11,482 bases of DNA from Temnopleurus reevesii (taxonomy: Eukaryota > Echinodermata > Echinoidea > Temnopleuroida > Temnopleuridae), in assembly GCA_036244855.1 (NCBI GenBank), contig BQKZ01009298.1, forward strand, positions 17,020-28,501. Direction: 5' to 3'. Every line of letters begins with the position of its first letter. The stretch's first letter is position 1. The notes beneath the pieces were generated by a model. The model was not told the DNA's origin. It was given only the letters and a program-made list of their open reading frames with translations, and made no database searches. The translations under genes were made by a program, and so were the position numbers. Shown in pieces: positions 6,969-11,482 of this stretch.

Positions 6969-9900
6969 CTGAAGGAATCATCAGGGATGAATTTTGTTAA
7001 ATACTGTAACTCTCGCCACCAACAATAGGCGATTTCATATGAAATCTCACGATATTGATATGTTGTGGTTGGGAAGGTGACTTCAGATTTGGGAGGCTAA
7101 TGCACATGCGACGCCTATCGTTTCTGAAAATTGCTGATTGTGCTTGAAAAATCAATGGAGGTACTCGGTATGTTGAGGTTGGGTAGTTGACCTCCGGTTT
7201 GGGAAGCTAATGTAGCCGGAAGTGATTATCCTTAATCAAATGACTTTTTTTACAGTGGAAACTACATAGCGCCAGCTGCTATTCTTAGTCTTTTTGTATT
7301 GTTGGTGGCGAGAATTGACAAAATGACATTTGACATAGTTCCTAACTCTTCTTTTCCCTAAAATAGGACAATCAAAAATTTGTTGCACTGGCTTAGAAGT
7401 CATCAATCACTAAACCAAACTTATATTTAAAAGGCTATTGTCATTTACTATAAAATCATAAATATAGTCATTCATTTCATATTTCATAGCACGTAGCCTA
7501 AAGCTGATATTTGCATAATTTGTACCATAACATTTTAATTTTAACTATCATGAAATAAATCCTTAATCAAATGTGGTTAACATATCTCAATTTACAATGT
7601 CAAACTACAAATGAAGATAAATTAATGTCTTATTTTGGAAATTGGAATTTTCCAAAAAAAATTGCTTACTGCTACTCTAGGATGAAAAATACAATGACGA
7701 ATGATAAAAATTCTTGAATACATTTTTTAAAATTAATATAAGTTTTTACCTGCTCTCAAGGGCTACTATCTTCGCTTGAAGTGCTTCAAAGTGTTTCATC
7801 TCCTGCAGAAAGGAAAAATATGACAATTTTATGTATCTTATTTAAAGTCGTGCGTAACTTTAAAGGTAGAAAACTACATTTGCACACATTACGGTTATGC
7901 TTACAACTTGTTGTATACCATGGATATGCCAAAATAATAACCTCTATGTATTTTGGTCAAATGTAGTCCAGAATATTTAATTCAAATAAAAATCTATTCT
8001 ATCACAATTCATCTTGACGCCAACGGCATCACAAAACTCATACGCACTGAGAATGAATCTTGCGCTATTGGTGGTCAATGAGGGGTCAATGGCTGTTTTG
8101 AATTTTGAAAGCACGGTCCATTCATTTGAGGCCCAAATAAAAGAATTATTATTGGAATAACTATAAATGCGCCTATCATGACCAATCTTTGTGCTTAATT
8201 GATTGGTGATAAGTTCTAACATTTAGTACTCTTCAACATAACACAACAATCTTGGAAAGTCAAATTTTAGGTGATAAGTTCTAACATTTAGTACTCTTCA
8301 ACATAACACAACAATCTTGGAAAGTCAAATTTTAGGCTGAAAGAGAAGTATTCTACCTTTACGAACGATTCGGTGAAACACCGTCCAGGACTTGTTGTAG
8401 CTCAAACCCAAGCTGCTACCTGGGGTCTTCATCACACCTTCCCACTGCCAGGATTCCTGCAAGACCCTAATTAACTATTCTACTCTACCACCCCATACAA
8501 AGTTTAACTCACAGGTGAATGGTTCTCCTTAGCTTCTCTTAGCTCCAATCTTAGTTGCTCCACCTGTGTCTCCATCACACGCTCCCTGACTCTGGCTCCC
8601 TGAAGTCTGTCGATCTCCAGTCGAGCCTCACTCAGCTGCTCTTGGAGTTCCCGAGCCATCACCTTGAAAATGAAAACAAAAATGAGAATTACCTTCATCT
8701 GTTGAAAAAAAAGGGATGGCACAATATTTCAGCGGTTCGATGCTTAATTGTGTATAAGAGCCATTTAAAAAATTATGTAAATGTGATCCAAAACTTTGTT
8801 CTGCACAAAATTCCTTGGTTTGTAGATGATCCTTCGAGTCTGAAGATGTCATCGCAAACTGCCCATCTCAGGTCTCATCCCTCCTTCCCTTTGACTTTGA
8901 TGAACAAACCAAACGGAAACCCCTCACTTTGTGTGACTTTGGATGACCTGGTTGGAAAAGTGTCATCATTTCATAATTGCCCATCACCTTCTCTTTCTCA
9001 TATACCATCCTCTCCATCTCCCTTTGATGATGTGATCTCATGGTAGCCGAATTTGTTTATACTCCCCCCCCCCCCCCCCCCTTGAATTTCAAAATGGCCG
9101 CCATAGAAAACGTATGTGAGGCAATATTTCATGCTTTCTACAGCATACTTAATTGAAAGACCGAGTCAAATTAAAGGGATACCCCCCCCCCCCCCCCCCA
9201 ACCTTTGAGGAAATCAAACAATGACCAACCATCTCACCTAGTATGACTGAACCGTATAATCCCCCAACATCATCACTCTCCCAGCTACACTATCCTCCCA
9301 ATCTTCTGATGATGTGATCTCAACCATAAGAACAACAATAACAACAACAACCACTACACAACATCTCTTACTTTATTACCCCTCCTCCTTGTGATTAAAA
9401 AACCAGCCAACAACAATCCATCACCTGGTGAGGATGAACCTGGCTTGACAGTCTCATCTTGGAATCCCCATCATCAACGTTCTCTCAGCCACCATCTTCT
9501 CCATCTCCTTCTAATGATACATTCTCAAACCACCCATCAAACTCCTAAATACCCCGCCCCTTTGATGGAAAAAAAACCAATGAGTACATTTGTAACATCC
9601 TCACCTGGTGAGATTGAACTTGGCTTGACAATCTGATAATTTTGGAATCCCCCATCATCATAGCTCTCTCAGCTACCATCTTCTCCATCTCCTTTTGATG
9701 ATGTGATCTCATGATAGCCAACTCTTCAGATGCCTTCTCCCTTGCTTTCCTGGTGGCACTCTCGGCTTCGGCAAGGTCGGCATGGAGATGAACCTTCTGC
9801 TGCTCCATCTCCAGTGATACATCATCCAACTAAAATGAAAAAAAAATGTATGTACGACCTTAGCATCTTTTTCTCTAAGTTCAACTTCTCATTTACATAA

Positions 9901-11470
9901 ACAGATCTTGCATATGACCTCTAAGGTCATGCTGGATTTTTTGTTGGCTTTATCTATTCCTTCGTGCTCTACAAATGTACATAAAATATGTCAAAAATAG
10001 AATGTTGAATTAAAATAGAAAAGACTTCAGACTGACAAATCAATATTCTTTAAAAGGCACTCAGGAAGAACATTCTTATACACTTCTTTCAATTCTTGTG
10101 TGTTTGTTCCTAGTATATTTGTCCTATTACCATCCTGGTTTGTGTTTCGTTAAGTGTTTTGTACGGTGCATTCCACTCTACCAGCAACTGGTGATTCCTT
10201 TTCCAGTGCGTACTCGGTTATCGCTCAAGAAAGGATCTCCAGTCGTTCGTAGAGTTAAGCGTACCTCTATCAACAGTTTATATAGCACACAACCCAGGAA
10301 TAACACTCATGAACTCACTTTGTTCCTCATATTAGAGAAAACTTCAAAAATATCTGAACAACTAGTAATTCAACTGCAAATACAACACAGATCTTTTTTT
10401 CTTAACTATTAGGACAAGATATTTTGTAAGACTAATCAACTTTTTCCAGCTATCATGTATAAGGTTCTTTTATGTTTCAACCCTTTTAATTGATTCTGGA
10501 ATATTTTTTATAAAAATTTTCCATTTTTAAAAAAGATAAAAACCTTGTAAATCGAATGAAACAAACCTGATGTTTTAATCTCTCGTTCTCCATGAGAACG
10601 TCTGATATGTGCGAGCCAGCAAAGTTCTCAGGAATATACGGCTTATTCTCTGCTGTCTTCTCATCCCCTAGTTCTGATTTACTCCCTTGTCTCTTCAACT
10701 TCCTGGTTTTACCTATTGAAACATGAATCAGAAAAACAAATTCCTTCTCTATTTAACTATCTGTAATTTTATCTGTTTTGAAAAGTGGACAAAAAGGTAC
10801 ATGGGCAAGTGCTTGTTGGAGGTTTCACTGACCTGAAATAAAATGTCATTTCTTTTACTAACTGAACGTGTACGCAATGCACTTTGAAGTGGAATGTACA
10901 ATAAAAGGTATTGAAAAGTGGACAAAAAGGTACATGGGTAAGTGCTTATTAAAGGTTTCGCTGACATGGAACAATGATACGAAAAATAATCCATGGTGCA
11001 TTAGGTATGGTGTAATATCTCCTAGCAGTACAATAGCAAAGTAGCAAGTGGTTGAAATACATGCTGACATTTTGGTCAGCAGTGTCTCAGTAAGATAATA
11101 TACGTGTATAAATATGTACATATAACTTTCTCTAAATAAAAAAAGCTTCAGAAGATATGCAAACAATAAAGTTACAATCTTCATGCATTTAATCAACACT
11201 CTCAATAAAGGGGATCTGCTGCCAATAGAATGACATAAATTTTAATCCATTTTTAACTGGAAAATGAATCTTCTTCAAAGCACATCTGATATTACCAATA
11301 CATACTTTCCTCTTGGAATGAATAAATTCCCATCAATAGTTACATTGAAATTTAGGAATATCTTACCTTTAGTATTCTCCAATGAATTCATTGCATGGAA
11401 TCTCTCTTCCATTAATCTGTCTACTGTAGCTTTGAGGAGTTCAAGCTCCTTGTCTTTAGCACCAAGCTCC
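6737..11470 (-). CDS. CEP162: Coiled-coil centrosomal protein, probable CEP162 C-terminus (six exons, partial gene)
   Basis: Six minus-strand exons join in order 11470-11367, 10712-10567, 9829-9605, 8662-8513, 7802-7750, 6968-6737. Every intron has GT/AG ends and every join keeps the frame, giving about 302 residues and a TGA stop at 6737-6739. The product is rich in E, K, Q, L and R, with heptad-like stretches typical of a long coiled coil, broken by a non-helical linker (about residues 36-70) with KPYIPENF. From memory, CEP162 (QN1/KIAA1009) ends with the same kind of tail: an MKHF..L.AKIV segment, then a helix ending LRELQRQGV. CEP162 binds microtubules at distal centriole ends and helps build the ciliary transition zone. 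The family protein is about 1,400 residues, so some three quarters of the gene lies past the right edge. The coiled-coil assignment is strong; the CEP162 name is inferred from recall of the C-terminus. Other centrosomal coiled-coil proteins remain possible. Confidence 0.75.
7011..7313. mobile_element. MITE-like element with 17-bp terminal inverted repeats
   Basis: The left end tctcgccaccaacaata (7011-7027) is the exact reverse complement of the right end tattgttggtggcgaga (7297-7313), giving a 303-bp unit. No coding frame is seen inside, as expected for a non-autonomous DNA element. Inside are a perfect 16-bp palindrome (7031-7046) and two related direct repeats about 110 bp apart (7061-7102 and 7171-7212, both starting tgttg(t/a)ggttggg and ending ctaatg). 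I found no convincing target-site duplication, so the true ends may lie a few bases further out. It sits in an intron 43 bp from the last exon. Confidence 0.6.
7031..7046. repeat. Perfect 16-bp palindrome
   Basis: gatttcatatgaaatc reads the same on both strands. It starts four bases inside the left inverted end of the MITE-like element, so it is more likely a structural part of that element than a host regulatory site. Confidence 0.9.
7750..7802 (-). CDS. CEP162: Coiled-coil (CEP162-like) gene, small fifth exon
   Basis: A 53-base exon that gives EMKHFEALQAKIVALES plus two bases. It is supported by an acceptor (TTTCTGCAG), a donor (GAGCAG|GTAAAA), phase 0 entry from the preceding exon, and two leftover bases (AG) that join the A of the last exon to make arginine. 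A second possible acceptor three bases further in would drop only the glutamate. The MKHF..L.AKIV pattern is one I associate with the CEP162 tail. Confidence 0.8.
7803..8512 (-). other. Intron of the coiled-coil gene
   Basis: A 710-bp intron with donor GTGAGT and acceptor TTTCTGCAG. It holds the 65-bp perfect duplication at 8206-8335. The minus-strand frame at 7977-8222 and the plus-strand frame at 7781-7966 have no splice or family support. Nothing else was seen. Confidence 0.8.
8206..8335. repeat. Perfect 65-bp tandem duplication
   Basis: Two adjacent copies start at gtgataagttctaacattta (8206 and 8271) and end at caaattttag (8270 and 8335). I find no mismatch over 65 bases. In a window where other repeats are diverged, this must be very recent, polymorphic, or an assembly artefact from merging two alleles. 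Confidence 0.95.
8513..8662 (-). CDS. CEP162: Coiled-coil (CEP162-like) gene, fourth exon in the window
   Basis: Exactly 150 bases, 50 codons, phase 0 at both ends. The acceptor is CATTTTCAAG, and the donor CCT|GTGAGT is an excellent consensus. The peptide runs VMARELQEQLSEARLEIDRL through LREAKENHSP and is a strong coiled-coil candidate with leucines at a and d spacing. The reading frame stays open for only two codons past the donor, which supports the boundary. Confidence 0.85.
8944..9056 (-). pseudogene. Decayed partial exon copy 1 (coiled-coil gene)
   Basis: On the minus strand this reads MRSHHQREMERMVYEKEK, against MRSHHQKEMEKMVAERAM in the real exon at 9605-9829. The shared block catctcc(c/t)tttgatgatgtgatctcat is nearly identical in DNA. 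The frame stays open but is one base out of step at the position of the old donor (CCAG|GTCATC), and no acceptor is evident at its start. It is probably not spliced in. Confidence 0.7.
9064..9199. repeat. Two C18 tracts bracketing a 100-bp repeat fragment
   Basis: Runs of 18 C at 9064-9081 and 9182-9199 flank a 100-bp AT-rich segment. The segment contains aaaatggccgccat (9091-9104), the reverse complement of atggcggccatttt, which nearly matches the box of the tandem array at 1432-2215. The tracts and segment interrupt the series of decayed exon copies, which explains the larger spacing between copies 1 and 2. Confidence 0.8.
9234..9331 (-). pseudogene. Decayed partial exon copy 2 (coiled-coil gene)
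   Basis: The minus strand begins GAGATCACATCATCAGAAG, like the real exon, and ends near GGGGGATTATACGG...CATACTAGGTGAG, matching the exon end and donor position. Indels and stops destroy the reading frame. It is the most diverged of the three copies. Confidence 0.6.
9421..9528 (-). pseudogene. Decayed partial exon copy 3 (coiled-coil gene)
   Basis: The minus strand reads KEMEKMVAERTLMMG, then after loss of one G from a run of five (four here) DSKMRLSSQVHPHQ, and then GTGATG where the real donor GTGAGG stands. The real exon has KEMEKMVAERAMMMG and DSKIIRLSSQVQSHQ. This is the clearest copy, 180 bp away from the real exon end. A one-base deletion and a TAG before KEM make it a dead exon. Confidence 0.75.
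9605..9829 (-). CDS. CEP162: Coiled-coil (CEP162-like) gene, third exon in the window
   Basis: Exactly 225 bases, 75 codons, in phase 0 at both ends. The acceptor is TTTCATTTTAG and the donor CACCAG|GTGAGG. The peptide starts LDDVSLEMEQQKVHLHADL and ends SSQVQSHQ. It is almost all heptad-like coiled coil, with a methionine-rich patch (ERAMMMG) towards the end. The last ~118 bases, including the donor, recur as three decayed copies in the intron that follows (8944-9056, 9234-9331, 9421-9528), so this exon has been the source of partial tandem duplications. Confidence 0.85.
9830..10566 (-). other. Intron of the coiled-coil gene; nothing further seen
   Basis: A 737-bp intron with donor GTTTGT and acceptor CATTTTAG. 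A 104-codon plus-strand frame at 10098-10412 (with RTRLSLKKGSPVVRRVKRT) has no family I know and no splice context; a retroelement scrap is conceivable but not supported. Confidence 0.75.
10567..10712 (-). CDS. CEP162: Coiled-coil (CEP162-like) gene, second exon in the window
   Basis: The 146-base exon begins with two bases completing a glycine codon, followed by 48 codons ending MENERLKHQ. The acceptor reads TTTCAATAG and the donor CATCAG|GTTTGT. The first half is basic and polar (KTRKLKRQGSKSELGDEK), then comes a probably unstructured linker with KPYIPENFAGSHISDVL, and then the next coiled coil begins. I remember a similar linker in vertebrate CEP162, but that is recall and not a search. 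Confidence 0.82.
10713..11366 (-). other. Intron of the coiled-coil gene
   Basis: A 654-bp intron with donor GTAAGAT and acceptor TTTCAATAG. It carries the direct repeat listed at 10778-10968; the rest is AT-rich with no recognisable feature. Confidence 0.8.
10778..10968. repeat. Direct repeat of about 58 bp, 133 bp apart
   Basis: The block starting ttgaaaagtggacaaaaagg occurs at 10778 and 10911 and continues with tacatggg(c/t)aagtgctt, aggttt and ctgac. About seven mismatches are seen over some 58 bases. The interval between copies is unrelated AT-rich sequence. Confidence 0.85.
11367..11470 (-). CDS. CEP162: Coiled-coil (CEP162-like) gene, first exon in the window
   Basis: This 104-base exon has one base finishing a codon from an exon outside the window, 34 codons (ELGAKDKELELLKATVDRL and onward), and one trailing G. 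The acceptor is TTTGGTTTGCAG at the very edge of the window, and the donor AAAG|GTAAGAT is near-consensus. The reading frame continues past the acceptor up to the window edge, but the pyrimidine-rich stretch and CAG argue that those bases are intron. The trailing G joins GT of the next exon to make glycine. The stretch is charged and leucine-rich with heptad spacing. Confidence 0.8.
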
Positions 11471-11482
11471 CTGCAAACCAAA

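Larger units (their letters stand above)
6969..7749 (-). other. Intron of the coiled-coil gene (last intron)
   Basis: A 781-bp intron with donor GTAAAAAC and acceptor TTCCTTCAG. It carries the inverted-repeat element at 7011-7313 close to its 3' end; 7314-7749 is plain AT-rich sequence in which I see nothing. Confidence 0.8.
8663..9604 (-). other. Intron of the coiled-coil gene, rich in exon-derived and simple repeats
   Basis: A 942-bp intron (donor CAG|GTGAGG, acceptor CATTTTCAAG). About 8944-9604 is occupied by decayed duplicates of the upstream exon end, its donor and flanking intron, plus two C18 tracts around a 100-bp segment. Plus-strand frames at 8555-9046 and 9391-9636 are products of this pyrimidine-rich repeat, not genes. 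Confidence 0.75.

Noticed and set aside
8555..9046. Plus-strand 163-codon frame rich in Ser, Pro and His
   Set aside because: It overlaps a confirmed minus-strand exon and pyrimidine-rich exon-derived repeats; the composition is that of the antisense of coiled-coil codons.
8944..9056. Decayed exon copy 1 as a working alternative exon
   Set aside because: The peptide is open, but it has no acceptor at its start, the old donor is changed to GTCATC and it is out of step by one base. Kept only as a relic.
10858..11205. Minus-strand 115-codon frame with hydrophobic segments, sharing a peptide with the frame at 10749-10994
   Set aside because: The shared peptide comes from the intronic direct repeat; both lie within an intron.
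11471..11482. Coding sequence continuing to the window edge in the frame LVCRELG
   Set aside because: TTTGGTTTGCAG is a good acceptor, so these bases are more likely intron.

Overview
This is animal nuclear DNA. Genes are split by introns with GT/AG borders, spacers are AT-rich, homopolymer runs are long, and most of the window is layered, decaying repeats. The coding families look like those of marine invertebrate deuterostomes. A sea urchin or related echinoderm is my best guess; nothing in the window proves it.

Right half (about 6737-11470, minus strand): the last six exons of a split coiled-coil gene. I reconstructed them from splice sites and phase. All five exon joins keep the frame and give about 302 residues of C-terminus ending in a TGA. 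The best match I can recall is CEP162 (QN1/KIAA1009), a centriole and ciliary transition-zone protein. The 5' part of the gene lies beyond the right edge. Its introns hold a 303-bp element with 17-bp perfect inverted ends, a perfect 65-bp tandem duplication, two 18-C tracts around a repeat fragment, three decayed copies of part of a neighbouring exon, and a roughly 60-bp direct repeat.

Left half (1 to about 5815, mostly plus strand): broken coding sequence and tandem repeats. In order: (1) a frameshifted copy of an uncharacterised repetitive invertebrate gene family, 18-1416; (2) five copies of a 167-181-bp tandem repeat built on a ggcggccat motif, 1432-2215, with an N at the end; (3) a short open exon with a ubiquitin-like-looking domain, 2275-2559; (4) three partial, truncated copies of a segment with a chromo-barrel/Tudor-knot-like motif (VRVHYIGW...FNEW), 2690-3745, of which the last runs on to 3923; (5) a 49-bp duplication; (6) an unrecognised, frameshifted lysine-rich coding fragment, 4099-4837; (7) three partial copies of another coding-like unit, 4832-5815. 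From 5816 to 6736 there is no supportable gene; this stretch probably includes the 3'UTR of the coiled-coil gene.

The two halves converge near 6 kb. I see no operon, CRISPR, RNA gene or complete mobile element with a working transposase. The points most worth checking are the decayed partial exon duplications inside the coiled-coil gene and the decayed domain family of 2275-3923.
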